NCBI RefSeq assembly: GCF_014650955.1
Contig: NZ_BMVY01000015.1
Location: 62,001-126,000, forward strand
DNA: 64,000 nt
Source: Streptomyces tauricus
GTDB lineage: Bacteria; Actinomycetota; Actinomycetes; Streptomycetales; Streptomycetaceae
Direction: 5' to 3'
This document shows, one piece after another, positions 14,586-23,446 of this stretch (position 1 is the first letter of the stretch; the number at the start of each line of letters is the position of its first letter). A program made the translations under genes and the position numbers. The notes beneath the pieces were generated by a model, which was given only the letters and a program-made list of their open reading frames with translations, was not told the DNA's origin and ran no database searches.

Positions 14586-16058
14586 ATGGCTGAGGACGAA
14601 AAGAACCCGGCTCGCAAGGTCATCACCGACTACGCGCAAGCGCACTTCCGGTACTTCCGCACCGGCGACGGAACCGTCTACGCGCAGAAGAACGCCCACC
14701 CCGTGGCCCGTCCGATCCGCTCCCAGGGCACCACGGGAAGCCACCGGCAGGAACTCATGGTCGGCCTCTTCCGCGACGGAGCCGGCGTGTTCAACGGGAC
14801 CGCCCTCAAAGAGGCGTTGGACTTGATCGAAGCACTCGCACTGACCGAGCACGTACAGCCCGTCCATATCCGGGTTGCCCCCGGGTTCGACGGTGCGACG
14901 TGGCTGGACCTGGGCCGCGATGACGGGCAGTCCGTCCGCATCCACCCCACCGGATGGGACATCATCGTCCCCGACCCGCGTGAGGTGTGCTGGCGACGTA
15001 CCCAGCTCACCGGCGAACTCCCCCTGCCCGTCAAAGACACCGACGGCAAGGGCATCGACCTCCTGATGAGGCTCTGCAACTTCGCCACCGCGGAAACCGA
15101 ATGCCTCGCCATCGCGTGGCTCATCGGCTGTCTCGGACCGTCCGTGCCCGTCCCCGCCCCGTTCCTCACCGGCCCGCAGGGCGCCGGCAAGTCCACGGGC
15201 GGACGCATGCTCGTGCGGATCATCGAGGGCATGACCGGCGACCTGCGCCGCGCGCCGAAGGATGAGGAGAACCTGATCGCGGCCGTGGCCGCGGGATGGG
15301 TCACCGCGCTGGACAACCTGTCCCACATGACCCCCGACCTGTCGGATGCGATGTGCTGCATCGTCACCGGCGCCGAAAGCGTCAAGCGCGCCCTGTTCAC
15401 CGACGGGGACGTCTTCCGCGTCGGCTACCGCCGCCCCCTGCTCCTGACCGGTATCGACGTGGGAGTCATCCGCCCCGACCTCGCCGAACGGCTGCTTCCC
15501 CTGCGTCTCGAACGGCCCCGGGTACGGCGTACCGAGGATGAGCTGTGGACGGAGTACGCGCAGGTGCTGCCCGTCGTTCTCGGCTCGCTGCTCGACCTGA
15601 CGGTCAAGGTCCGCGCCGTGGAAGCGGAGACCCCCACGGATCTGCGCATGGCGGACTTCGCGCACCTGTGCGCGCAACTCGACGCGGCCACCGGTCTGGG
15701 AGCGCTCGCCGCTTACCGGGCGAGTCTCGATGACCTGAATGACGACGTGATCGAGGGCGACCTGTTGGCGCAGACGGTCATCGAGCACGCGGCCAGCATG
15801 CAGGCGGGCGCGGAAGAACGGATGACGTCCACACAGTGGCTGCACTGCCTCAGCCGCCTCTACGCCGGCGAGGACATGCGCGCCCTGCCCAAGGGGTGGC
15901 CGACCACGGGCAAAGTCCTGTCCGACCGGCTGAAGCGTCTTCAGCCCACCCTCGCCGCCCGGGGCGTGATCATCGACTCCGGCCGCACCAAAGAGGGCCG
16001 CTACATCGAGATCACCCGGCTCGCCCCGCCCTCGCACGAGCAGGAACGGGCGTTCTGA
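14586..16058 (+). CDS. Replicative helicase-like ATPase
   Basis: A 490-residue protein starting 2 bp after the Prim-Pol stop. Walker A is GPQGAGKST (about residues 197-205). An Asp-containing Walker B-like segment (AAVAAGWVTALDNLS) and a sensor region (RRPLLLTGIDVGV, then DLAERLLPLRLE with an arginine finger candidate) follow. This is the organisation of phage/plasmid P4-alpha-like and D5-like helicases that accompany Prim-Pol. The C-terminal part ends in a winged helix (WPTTGKVLSDRLKRLQPTLAARGV). It probably unwinds the origin, for which the iteron array 170 bp downstream is a candidate. Confidence 0.85.
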   Translation: MAEDEKNPARKVITDYAQAHFRYFRTGDGTVYAQKNAHPVARPIRSQGTTGSHRQELMVGLFRDGAGVFNGTALKEALDLIEALALTEHVQPVHIRVAPGFDGATWLDLGRDDGQSVRIHPTGWDIIVPDPREVCWRRTQLTGELPLPVKDTDGKGIDLLMRLCNFATAETECLAIAWLIGCLGPSVPVPAPFLTGPQGAGKSTGGRMLVRIIEGMTGDLRRAPKDEENLIAAVAAGWVTALDNLSHMTPDLSDAMCCIVTGAESVKRALFTDGDVFRVGYRRPLLLTGIDVGVIRPDLAERLLPLRLERPRVRRTEDELWTEYAQVLPVVLGSLLDLTVKVRAVEAETPTDLRMADFAHLCAQLDAATGLGALAAYRASLDDLNDDVIEGDLLAQTVIEHAASMQAGAEERMTSTQWLHCLSRLYAGEDMRALPKGWPTTGKVLSDRLKRLQPTLAARGVIIDSGRTKEGRYIEITRLAPPSHEQERAF

Positions 16059-16231
16059 CCGGCGTCACCGCGAACAAGCAAGAGAAGCACCCCCGGCGAG
16101 GCGTGCTCCTCTTGCTGTTCGCCGCCGCCGCGGCGCCCCAAGGACGTGCCGCGCAGCGGCTCCTTCTTCACTCTCTGAGCGGCACCGCACGACCACAGAC
16201 AGCCCCTCTTTTTTCCTAAGTAGGGGAGTGC
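16059..16231. other. Non-coding stretch before the iterons
   Basis: No credible coding frame. It contains a T-rich run (CCCTCTTTTTTCCTAAG, about 16203-16219) downstream of GC-rich segments, which may terminate the replication operon, and CCCCT/AGGGG half-sites flanking that run. I see nothing else. Confidence 0.4.
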
Positions 16232-16439
16232 TGCGTCACCTGCGTCACCCGGCCCCACAAAACGGTGGGTGACCTGCGCAGACACGGGTGACGCAGACGG
16301 CATATCTCTGCGTCATCGTGCGTCACCTGCGTCATCGGTGACGGACGTCTGCGTCACCGATGACGCAGGCCCAATCCTCTGCGTCACCCCAGACCCTCAG
16401 GTCAGACGCGTGCGTGACGCAGATGACGCGGGTGACGCA
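16232..16439. repeat. Iteron array of TGCGTCA / TGACGCA
   Basis: Eleven exact heptamers in 208 bp. TGCGTCA occurs at 16232, 16241, 16309, 16319, 16328, 16350 and 16380; its inverse TGACGCA occurs at 16289, 16361, 16415 and 16433; a variant TGACGCG is at 16424. Several are spaced 9-10 bp, one helical turn. The array lies between the replication genes and xis. It is either the replication origin or a dense regulatory/Xis-binding region. Confidence 0.8.
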
Positions 16440-16504
16440 GAAATTCCCACCTCGGACACACACGACGTCCCCCAGCACGCTCGGTCTCGCACGGAGGACC
16501 CGCC

Positions 16505-16738
16505 ATGAGCACCGTCACTGTGGACATCGCACCGCTCGCTGAGGCCAGCGACCCGGCCCCGGTTTTCCTGACCGTCGAAGAGGCCGCCCGATGCCTCCGC
16601 GTCGGCCGCACTACCTGCTTCGCCCTCATCCGCACCGGAGAGCTGGAGTCCCTGACCATCGGTGGACTCCGGCGCGTCCCCGCCGACGCTCCGGCCGCCT
16701 ACCTCGCACGCCGACGCGCGGAGAAGCGCGCTGCCTGA
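16505..16738 (+). CDS. xis: Excisionase (Xis), helix-turn-helix
   Basis: A 77-residue protein. It has an excisionase/MerR-like HTH from about residue 21 (FLTVEEAARCLRVGRTTCFALIR) followed by the wing GELESLTIGGLRRVP and a basic tail (RRRAEKRAA). Small DNA-bending proteins of this type direct the integrase to excise the element. ATG 16505 has GGAGG 5 nt upstream. It lies directly after the iteron array and 77 bp before int, the usual AICE order. Confidence 0.85.
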   Translation: MSTVTVDIAPLAEASDPAPVFLTVEEAARCLRVGRTTCFALIRTGELESLTIGGLRRVPADAPAAYLARRRAEKRAA

Positions 16739-16749
16739 CCCATCCCTCA

Positions 16750-16784
16750 CCGGAGCACCACCCCGCAACGGGGTGGTGCTCCGG
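16750..16784 (+). terminator. Strong hairpin between xis and int
   Basis: A 16-bp perfect stem (16750-16765 with 16769-16784, core GGAGCACCACCCCG) around a CAA loop, followed by GCTGCTTTCACG. It may attenuate read-through from xis into int. It lacks the CTCTCACCA loop, so I do not count it in the A-E family. Confidence 0.6.
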
Positions 16785-16815
16785 CTGCTTTCACGCCCAC
16801 TTGAAGGAGTCCGCT

Positions 16816-18090
16816 GTGGCGGAAGAGAAGAAGCGAACCCGACAGCCCAACGGCCGATCGTCCATCTACCAGGCAAAAGACGGGAAATGGCACGGTCGCG
16901 TCACTGTCGGCATCCGTGACGACGGCAAGCCCGACCGCCGCCATGTCGAACGCAAGACCCGCGCTGAAGTGACTCTCGCCGTACGCGAGTTGGAGAAGCA
17001 GCGCGACGCCAAGACCATGAAGAAGCCCGGCAAGGCATGGACGGTCAAGGCGTGGCTGACGCACTGGATCGAGAACGTTGCGTCCCTCGCAGTGAACGAC
17101 AACACGATGGTCGGGTATGGCGTTGCTGTGCGGAAGCACCTGATTCCCGGCTTGGGGGCTCACCGACTCGACAGGCTCAAGCCCGAGCACATCGAGACTT
17201 TCTACGCCAAGATGCAGGCCAATGGCAGTAAGCCCGCGACCGCTCACCAGGTGCACCGAACTCTCCGCACTGCCCTCAATGAGGCCGTGCGGCGCGGGCA
17301 CCTCGGCAAGAACCCCGTCCAGTTGGCCAAGGCACCGAAAACGGGGGAGTACGAGGTAGAGCCCTACAGCGTCCAAGAGGTACAGCGGTTGCTCAAGGCC
17401 GCTGGACAGAACCGTAACTCCGCTCGATGGGCCGTCGCTCTCGCGCTCGGACTGAGGCAAGGGGAAGTGCTCGGTCTGCGGTGGGAGGACGTGGACCTTG
17501 ACGGCGGGTTCCTCGTAGTCCGCCGTAGTCGTCACCGCCCGCAGTACGCCCACGGGTGCGTGGATCCCTGCGGGCGTAAGGCCGCCGGGTACTGCCCTCA
17601 AAAGCGACGCACGAACCCGGAACTGTCCACCACCAAATCGCGCGCCGGCCGCCGTGCCGTCGGTCTCCCAGAACAACTCGTTGACCTACTCCGTGCCCAT
17701 CTCAGGGCACAGGAAGGGGAGCGGGCGGCGGCCAGCAAGCGCTGGGAGGAGAACAGGTTGGTCTTCCCGGACGAACACGGCCGTAGCCCGTCCCACCGCC
17801 GGGACTGGGCCGAGTGGAAGGCTCTCTTGGCAGAGGCGAAGGTCCGTGACGGGCGTCTGCACGACGCGCGCCACACAGCCGCCACCGTACTGCTCATCCT
17901 CGGGGTACCCGAGCGTGCCGTCATGAGCCTTATGGGATGGTCGACAACCGCCATGGCCGCGCGCTATCAGCACATGGTCGACGCTGTACGGTCTGACGTC
18001 GCGCGACAGGTCGATGGTCTTATCTGGAAGCCCGAGACCGCCCACCCGGACGATAACGGCGCGGGTGGCACGCCTGTATCAGCTAACTGA
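16816..18090 (+). CDS. int: Tyrosine-recombinase integrase
   Basis: A 424-residue site-specific recombinase. An N-terminal arm-type DNA-binding segment (GRSSIYQAKDGKWHGRV) precedes a SAM-like core-binding domain (about 75-160) and the catalytic domain. Catalytic residues are Arg in LGLRQGE (about 213), HDARH with His349 and Arg352, Trp in MGWS, and the nucleophile Tyr384 in ARYQHMV. A Cys/His-rich insert (HGCVDPCGRKAAGYCPQK) is typical of actinomycete integrases. GTG 16816 has GAAGGAG 6 nt upstream. The likely target is the 3' end of the tRNA-Cys gene 1.5 kb downstream. Confidence 0.93.
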   Translation: MAEEKKRTRQPNGRSSIYQAKDGKWHGRVTVGIRDDGKPDRRHVERKTRAEVTLAVRELEKQRDAKTMKKPGKAWTVKAWLTHWIENVASLAVNDNTMVGYGVAVRKHLIPGLGAHRLDRLKPEHIETFYAKMQANGSKPATAHQVHRTLRTALNEAVRRGHLGKNPVQLAKAPKTGEYEVEPYSVQEVQRLLKAAGQNRNSARWAVALALGLRQGEVLGLRWEDVDLDGGFLVVRRSRHRPQYAHGCVDPCGRKAAGYCPQKRRTNPELSTTKSRAGRRAVGLPEQLVDLLRAHLRAQEGERAAASKRWEENRLVFPDEHGRSPSHRRDWAEWKALLAEAKVRDGRLHDARHTAATVLLILGVPERAVMSLMGWSTTAMAARYQHMVDAVRSDVARQVDGLIWKPETAHPDDNGAGGTPVSAN

Positions 18091-18105
18091 AAGGAAACAC
18101 GGTAG

Positions 18106-18136
18106 AGCGGGTCCCGCAGAAGGTGCGGGACCCGCT
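18106..18136 (+). terminator. Terminator after int
   Basis: AGCGGGTCCCGCA (18106-18118) pairs with TGCGGGACCCGCT (18124-18136). A third related arm (GCGGGTCCCGC) follows at 18140-18150, allowing alternative pairing. It lies between the convergent int and pentapeptide genes. Confidence 0.7.
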
Positions 18137-18167
18137 TCGGCGGGTCCCGCAGCGCTTTCCTAGGCCC

Positions 18168-19340
18168 TTAGGAGTGCTCGGAGTGACTGTGTCGCGCATC
18201 GTCCCACCCTTCTTCTACTTTGAGGATCCTGGCCTCGATTTCACGATTCCCATGGAACACTCTAGGTAGGACTGTAGATCTGAAAATGTGTGCCCCAAGT
18301 AGCGAATTTAGTGGTGGATTTGATTGCGGAGAGAAATTGGTCCTGTGTAGGCATGCGTCGCCAAAATCCGCTGACTCTAGATTGGATCTCTTGAAGGTCG
18401 ACTGATGGAAACTTGTACTTTCGAAATAGGCGTGATCCAGATCGATGGTGGCAAAGCGGCATCTCGTGAAATTGGTGTTCACGGCAGATAGTTCATGGGC
18501 TTTGCCTGCCAGGAAGGATGATTCCGTTACTGTTGCGTAATCTATCTCAGCTCTTTTCAGGGTGCATCTGCTGAACCGGCATCTCAGTAGCGTTGCATGG
18601 CTTATGTCGGAGAATGAAAGGTCGCACTCTTGAAATACGACATCGGTCAGGATTGCCTTATAGAGGTTCACGCTTTGCAAGTCTGCATGGCTGATGGTGC
18701 ATCCGTATAGCACGATTCGACGCAGGTCAATTTCGAATGGTTCTTCTCGCTTTGGTCGACGTGCTAGCACGTCGAGGGCGGCCTGGATAGGATCGCTTGA
18801 GTTCTCTCCTTCGGGATTCTGTTTAGCGTGTTGCCGAATGAAGGCGGCTAGCACCTCTACTACCGTATTGTGATCCTTTGCGGAATCCCGCATAATTCTT
18901 TCAAGGGAATAAATTCCTCCCAGTTGTTCAGTCGTATTCTCTGAAGCGATCAGACGGATGGCCGATACGTATCTTTCCGTCACCTGCCCCTCGCGGCTAA
19001 TTTCTGCTTGCTGTGTGGCGTTTCTTTCCGACTGGAGTAGTGACTCTCTTGTCAGCTCTGCTTGTTCTGTAAAATTTTCTTGAGATTTAAGGAATGATTC
19101 ACGACTCTGCTTGTGATTTAGATGAGTGTAGGCGAGACTTCCAGCTGCAAGAATCCCCGCGCCGAAGGCAACTATCGTGGTGCGAAACCCCGTTACAACT
19201 GCACCTTCCCCGGGAGTTAGTCCGCGCCCAAATTGTGAGCCATCTGCCCACCAGGGCCCTTTCCAGAGCAAGATGATGAAAACGCCTAGCAGGAGCGCGG
19301 TTGCCGCGCCGAGAGATATGGTGAAAATACGTCTCCGCAT
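18168..19340 (-). CDS. Pentapeptide-repeat membrane protein, cargo gene
   Basis: A protein of about 390 residues. Two N-terminal hydrophobic helices (ISLGAATALLLGVFIILLW and TIVAFGAGILAAGSLAYTHL) precede a coiled-coil-like Gln/Ser/Glu segment (about 78-125) and a helical domain (ERYVSAIRLIASENTTEQLGG). The C-terminal pentapeptide repeats have an A(D/N)LXX/F pattern (HADLQSVNLYKA, ATLLRCRFSRCTLKRAEI, FKRSNLESADFGDA). Such proteins are common in Streptomyces; their function is unknown. The gene is clearly AT-richer than its neighbours and lies between int and tRNA-Cys, so it is probably horizontally acquired cargo. ATG 19340 is the likely start, but the ribosome-binding site is poor (TTGAGG overlapping). 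Confidence 0.8.
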   Translation of the reverse strand: MRRRIFTISLGAATALLLGVFIILLWKGPWWADGSQFGRGLTPGEGAVVTGFRTTIVAFGAGILAAGSLAYTHLNHKQSRESFLKSQENFTEQAELTRESLLQSERNATQQAEISREGQVTERYVSAIRLIASENTTEQLGGIYSLERIMRDSAKDHNTVVEVLAAFIRQHAKQNPEGENSSDPIQAALDVLARRPKREEPFEIDLRRIVLYGCTISHADLQSVNLYKAILTDVVFQECDLSFSDISHATLLRCRFSRCTLKRAEIDYATVTESSFLAGKAHELSAVNTNFTRCRFATIDLDHAYFESTSFHQSTFKRSNLESADFGDACLHRTNFSPQSNPPLNSLLGAHIFRSTVLPRVFHGNREIEARILKVEEGWDDARHSHSEHS

Positions 19341-19527
19341 CCTCAAAGTTCAGCATGCTCAGGAAGCTTGCGCAGCAAGTTCCCTCGATCGGATGCGAGC
19401 GAAGTTGGTGTCCAGGGGTCTGTCGGGTACTGCCAATCGCAAGTTGAGGCCGCTCGCGGATCAGACGGTTGGGCTCTGTCTCACGGACTGTGTCGGTCAA
19501 CTGAGACGAGAAACGAGACGGACAAGT

Positions 19528-19563
19528 GAGAGGGCGGCACCCTTTTAGGGGTGCCGCCCTCTC
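19528..19563 (+). terminator. Terminator protecting the tRNA-Cys locus
   Basis: A 15-bp perfect stem (19528-19542 with 19549-19563, core GAGAGGGCGGCACCC) with a TTTTAG loop, followed by GTTTT on the plus strand. It would stop plus-strand transcripts leaving the element before the tRNA gene. On the minus strand no T-run follows, so tRNA-Cys termination here is uncertain. Confidence 0.75.
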
Positions 19564-19586
19564 GTTTTGCCTGGTCAAGGCCATAG

Positions 19587-19658
19587 AGGCCGTGGCGGGA
19601 ATTGAACCCACGTGCCTCGCTTTGCAGGCGAGTCCCTAAGCCACTCGGGCACACGGCC
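19587..19658 (-). tRNA. tRNA-Cys (GCA)
   Basis: A 72-nt cloverleaf on the minus strand: acceptor GGCCGTG/CACGGCC, T-arm with GGGTTCAATTCCC, anticodon loop CTGCAAA with anticodon GCA (19623-19625), and discriminator U, as expected for tRNA-Cys. CCA is not encoded. Its 3' end faces the mobile element, so it is the probable attachment site (attB core). Confidence 0.93.
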
Positions 19659-19858
19659 AAGCTTGAGTCCGATGTTCCGGACTCGTTGTGTCGACCGTAC
19701 GGCCCGGGGTGGGGGTGGCCAAGGGGATCGCCGGGGCCGCAACGGGACTGCCATACCGCGTTCACAAAGGGAGGGGTGGGGGCGTACGACCAAGGTCCCG
19801 GGTCGGGGGCGACCTCCGACAGGGGTCAAGGTCGGCCTTGCCCCTTACCCTGGCGGAC

Positions 19859-21304
19859 ATGACCTCCCTGGAACCGGGCGACACCGGCGTCGCCGCCACC
19901 CCGAGCGCACCGATCGAAACCGTCGCCCCGGACGGCGTCCTCAGCCGTTCCCATCGGGCGCTCAGCATCGGGATCGTGTCCGTCGTGCTGCTGATCGCCT
20001 TCGAGGCGACGGCCGTGGGGACCGCTATGCCGGTGGCTGCCCGGGAACTCGACGGGATCTCGCTGTACGCGTTCGCGTTCTCCGGGTACTTCACGACGAG
20101 CCTGTTCGGCATGGTGCTGGCCGGGCAGTGGTCCGACCGGGCCGGCCCGCTGGGGTCGCTCACCGCGGGGATCGGAGCCTTCGCGGCCGGGCTGCTGCTG
20201 TCCGGGACGGCCGGGGCCATGTGGCTGTTCATCCTCGGCCGGGCCGTCCAGGGGCTGGGCGGCGGGCTGGTGATCGTCGCGCTGTACGTGGTCGTGGGGC
20301 GGGCCTATCCGGCACGGCTGCGGCCGTCGATCATGGCCGCGTTCGCGGCGAGCTGGGTCGTCCCGTCCATCGTCGGCCCCCTCGCCTCCGGCGCGGTGAC
20401 CGAGCACCTCGGCTGGCGCTGGGTCTTCGTCGGCGTACCGGTGCTCGTCCTCCTGCCGCTGGCGCTCGCCCTGCCGCAGATACGCAGGCGGGCGTCCGGG
20501 CCGGAGGAGGGGGCCCTGCCCGCGCCCTTCGACCGGCGGCGCATCCGGCTGGCGCTCGGTATCTCCGCGGGCGCCGGGCTGCTGCAGTACGCCGCCCAGG
20601 ACCTGCGGTGGCTGTCCCTGGTGCCGGGTGTGGCGGGGGCCGCGCTGCTCGTCCCGGCGGTGCTCGGGCTGCTGCCGCGCGGCACCTACCTGGCGGCGCG
20701 CGGGCTGCCGTCCGTCGTGCTGCTGCGCGGAGTGGCGGCCGGGTCCTTCATCGCGGCGGAGTCCTTCGTGCCGTTGATGCTGGTCACCGAGCGCGGGCTG
20801 TCGCCGACGCTGGCCGGGTTCTCCCTCGCGGCGGGCGGCGCGACCTGGGCGCTGGGCTCCTTCGTGCAGGCGAGGGCCCGCGTGGAGCCGTACCGGGAGC
20901 GGCTGATGATGCTGGGCATGCTGCTGACCGCGGCCTCCATCGCCGCCGCGCCGAGCGTGCTGATCGACGGGGTGCCGGTGTGGACGGTGGCGGTGGCCTG
21001 GGCGTTCGGCTGCTTCGGCATGGGGTTGGTGATCTCCTCCAGCAGTGTCCTGCTGCTCCAGCTCTCCGCCCCCGGCCAGGCCGGCAACAACTCCGCCGCC
21101 CTGCAGATGTCCGACGGCCTCGCCAACGTCGTCCTCCTCGCCGCGGGCGGCGCGGCCTTCGCGGCGCTCGGCGGCGGCACGGTCACCCACGCGGCCACAC
21201 AGGCCTCCGGCGGGCACCCGGGCGCGTTCGTGGCGGTGTTCCTGCCGATGGCGGGGGTGGCGCTGGTGGGGGCGTGGGTGGCCACGCGGCTGCGGGCCGA
21301 GTAG
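19859..21304 (+). CDS. MFS drug-efflux-type transporter
   Basis: A 481-residue major-facilitator protein with about 14 hydrophobic segments. The motif-A signature GQWSDRAGPLGSL lies after the second helix, and GRAVQGLGGGLVIVALYVVVG is the motif B/C region typical of DHA-type exporters. The ~30-residue N-terminus is polar. I chose ATG 19859; an upstream reading would run through the region next to the tRNA. It is the first chromosomal gene after tRNA-Cys. The substrate is unknown. Confidence 0.88.
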   Translation: MTSLEPGDTGVAATPSAPIETVAPDGVLSRSHRALSIGIVSVVLLIAFEATAVGTAMPVAARELDGISLYAFAFSGYFTTSLFGMVLAGQWSDRAGPLGSLTAGIGAFAAGLLLSGTAGAMWLFILGRAVQGLGGGLVIVALYVVVGRAYPARLRPSIMAAFAASWVVPSIVGPLASGAVTEHLGWRWVFVGVPVLVLLPLALALPQIRRRASGPEEGALPAPFDRRRIRLALGISAGAGLLQYAAQDLRWLSLVPGVAGAALLVPAVLGLLPRGTYLAARGLPSVVLLRGVAAGSFIAAESFVPLMLVTERGLSPTLAGFSLAAGGATWALGSFVQARARVEPYRERLMMLGMLLTAASIAAAPSVLIDGVPVWTVAVAWAFGCFGMGLVISSSSVLLLQLSAPGQAGNNSAALQMSDGLANVVLLAAGGAAFAALGGGTVTHAATQASGGHPGAFVAVFLPMAGVALVGAWVATRLRAE

Positions 21305-21356
21305 GTCGCCCAGGCCAAGTAGGCCGCGTAGGCCGCACAGGCCGTGTAGGTCGCGT
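21303..21356. repeat. Six tandem 9-bp repeats after the MFS gene
   Basis: Units AGGTCGCCC, AGGCCAAGT, AGGCCGCGT, AGGCCGCAC, AGGCCGTGT and AGGTCGCGT run in phase directly from the stop codon. The 9-bp period suggests slippage of a former coding end. The remaining gap to 21583 shows no further structure apart from a probable promoter. Confidence 0.8.
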
Positions 21357-21583
21357 GACGGGGGTGCCACGCTCGGTCGTGTGAGCTGAGTCCCATCCAG
21401 GGGTGACCCCGCGTCGTACGCGCGTTGACGTTCACGAGCCGCCGGTAGGGTGGCCCGGTTGTCATACGCAGCCGTCGTCATACGTGCCCGAATACGTACC
21501 CGAGCCGCCCGCCCGTCTCCCGCCACCACCCTGCCTGACGCGCTGCGCGCGGCCCCCTTGTCCTCGACCACCCCACGGAGACC

Positions 21584-23446
21584 GTGACTACCGCCCGCCC
21601 GTCGCCCACCACCCCCCTCAACGGAGGGTCCTTCTTGCCCGCCTCTCCTGTTGCCGGCGCCGCCAGTGCCTCCTCCTCGCACCACCTGTCGCCCGCGTTT
21701 CCCGGGCGGGCCCCCTGGGGCACCGCCAACAAGCTGCGCGCCTGGCAGCAAGGGGCGATGGAGCGGTACCTCCAGGAGCAGCCGCGCGACTTCCTCGCCG
21801 TCGCCACGCCCGGCGCCGGCAAGACGACCTTCGCGCTGACGCTCGCGTCATGGCTGCTGCACCACCATGTCGTGCAGCAGGTGACCGTGGTCGCGCCGAC
21901 CGAGCATCTGAAGAAGCAGTGGGCGGAGGCGGCCGCGCGGATAGGGATCAAGCTGGATCCCGAGTACAGCGCGGGACCGCTCAGCAAGGAGTACCAGGGC
22001 GTCGCCGTGACCTACGCCGGTGTCGGCGTGCGGCCCATGCTGCACCGCAACCGCTGCGAGCAGCGCAAGACCCTCGTCATCCTCGACGAGATCCACCACG
22101 CCGGTGACTCCAAGTCCTGGGGCGAGGCGTGCCTGGAGGCGTTCGAGCCCGCCACCCGCCGGCTCGCCCTCACCGGTACGCCGTTCAGGTCCGACACCAA
22201 CCCCATCCCCTTCGTCGCGTACGAGGAGGGCAACGACGGAATCCGCCGCTCCGCCGCCGACTACACCTACGGCTACGGTTCCGCCCTCGGCGACGGCGTC
22301 GTGCGGCCCGTCATCTTCCTCTCCTACAGCGGCAACATGCGGTGGCGTACGAAGGCGGGGGACGAGATCGCCGCCCGGCTCGGCGAACCGATGACCAAGG
22401 ACGCCGTCAGCCAGGCCTGGCGCACCGCCCTCGACGCGCGCGGCGAGTGGATGCCCAGCGTGCTGCGCGCCGCCGACCAGCGGCTGACCGAGGTACGCAA
22501 GGGCATCCCGGACGCCGGCGCCCTCGTCATCGCCTCCGACCAGGACTCCGCCCGCGCCTACGCCAAGCTCATCCGCGAGATCACCGGCCACAAGGCCACC
22601 CTCGTCCTCTCCGACGACACGGGCGCCTCCAACCGCATCGACGAGTTCAGCCACAGCGACGACCGCTGGATGGTCGCCGTCCGGATGGTGTCCGAGGGCG
22701 TCGACGTGCCCCGCCTCGCCGTGGGCGTGTACGCGACCACCATCTCGACGCCTCTCTTCTTCGCCCAGGCCGTCGGCCGCTTCGTACGGTCCCGGCGGCG
22801 CGGCGAGACCGCGTCCGTCTTCCTGCCGACCGTCCCCGACCTCCTCACCTTCGCCAACGAGATGGAGGTCGAGCGCGACCACGCCCTCGACAAGCCCAAG
22901 AAGGAGAGCGAGGAGGACCCGTACGCCGAATCCGAGAAGGAGATGGAGGAGGCGAACAAGGAGCAGGACGAGGACACCGGCGAGCAGGAGCAGTTCTCCT
23001 TCGAGGCGCTGGAGTCCGAGGCCGTCTTCGACCGGGTCCTCTACGACGGCGCCGAGTTCGGTATGCAGGCCCACCCGGGCAGCGCGGAGGAGCAGGACTA
23101 CCTCGGCATCCCCGGGCTCCTCGAACCCGACCAGGTGCAGCTCCTCCTCCAGAAGCGGCAGGCCCGGCAGATCGCGCACAGCCGCAAGAAGCCGGACGAG
23201 GAGGCGGACCTCCTCGAACTGCCCGCCGAGCGGCGCCCCGTGGTCTCCCACAAGGAGATGCTGGAGCTGCGCAAGAAGCTCAACACCATGGTCGGCGCGT
23301 ACGTCCACCAGAGCGGCAAGCCCCACGGTGTGATCCACACCGAGCTGCGGCGCGTCTGCGGGGGGCCGCCGAGCGCGGAGGCGACCGCGGGGCAACTGCG
23401 TCAGCGGATCGAGAAGGTCCAGGAGTGGGCCACGCGTATGCGGTGA
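21584..23446 (+). CDS. DEAD/DEAH-type SF2 helicase
   Basis: A 620-residue superfamily-2 ATPase. The Q-motif-like RAWQQGAMERYL is followed by Walker A ATPGAGKTT (about 74-82), motif II DEIHH (about 168), motif III LTGTPFRSD, motif V MVSEGVDVPRL and motif VI QAVGRFVRSRR. An acidic Glu-rich insert (about 445-470) precedes a C-terminal helical region. It is probably a core Streptomyces DNA/RNA helicase of unassigned role. GTG 21584 has GGAG about 7 nt upstream; the first ~40 residues are Ser/Pro/Ala-rich, so a later start is possible. Confidence 0.88.
   Translation: MTTARPSPTTPLNGGSFLPASPVAGAASASSSHHLSPAFPGRAPWGTANKLRAWQQGAMERYLQEQPRDFLAVATPGAGKTTFALTLASWLLHHHVVQQVTVVAPTEHLKKQWAEAAARIGIKLDPEYSAGPLSKEYQGVAVTYAGVGVRPMLHRNRCEQRKTLVILDEIHHAGDSKSWGEACLEAFEPATRRLALTGTPFRSDTNPIPFVAYEEGNDGIRRSAADYTYGYGSALGDGVVRPVIFLSYSGNMRWRTKAGDEIAARLGEPMTKDAVSQAWRTALDARGEWMPSVLRAADQRLTEVRKGIPDAGALVIASDQDSARAYAKLIREITGHKATLVLSDDTGASNRIDEFSHSDDRWMVAVRMVSEGVDVPRLAVGVYATTISTPLFFAQAVGRFVRSRRRGETASVFLPTVPDLLTFANEMEVERDHALDKPKKESEEDPYAESEKEMEEANKEQDEDTGEQEQFSFEALESEAVFDRVLYDGAEFGMQAHPGSAEEQDYLGIPGLLEPDQVQLLLQKRQARQIAHSRKKPDEEADLLELPAERRPVVSHKEMLELRKKLNTMVGAYVHQSGKPHGVIHTELRRVCGGPPSAEATAGQLRQRIEKVQEWATRMR

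Noticed and set aside
16232-16439. CRISPR or simple satellite
   Set aside because: Heptamers occur in both orientations with irregular spacing, as in an origin or operator array.
16750-16784. Sixth member of the AICE stem-loop family
   Set aside because: Three-base loop, no CTCTCACCA motif and different tail; more like a terminator or attenuator between xis and int.
19612-21751. Long frames on both strands over the MFS gene
   Set aside because: They consist of Arg/Gly/Ala-rich strings; only the 19859 frame has membrane helices and MFS motifs.
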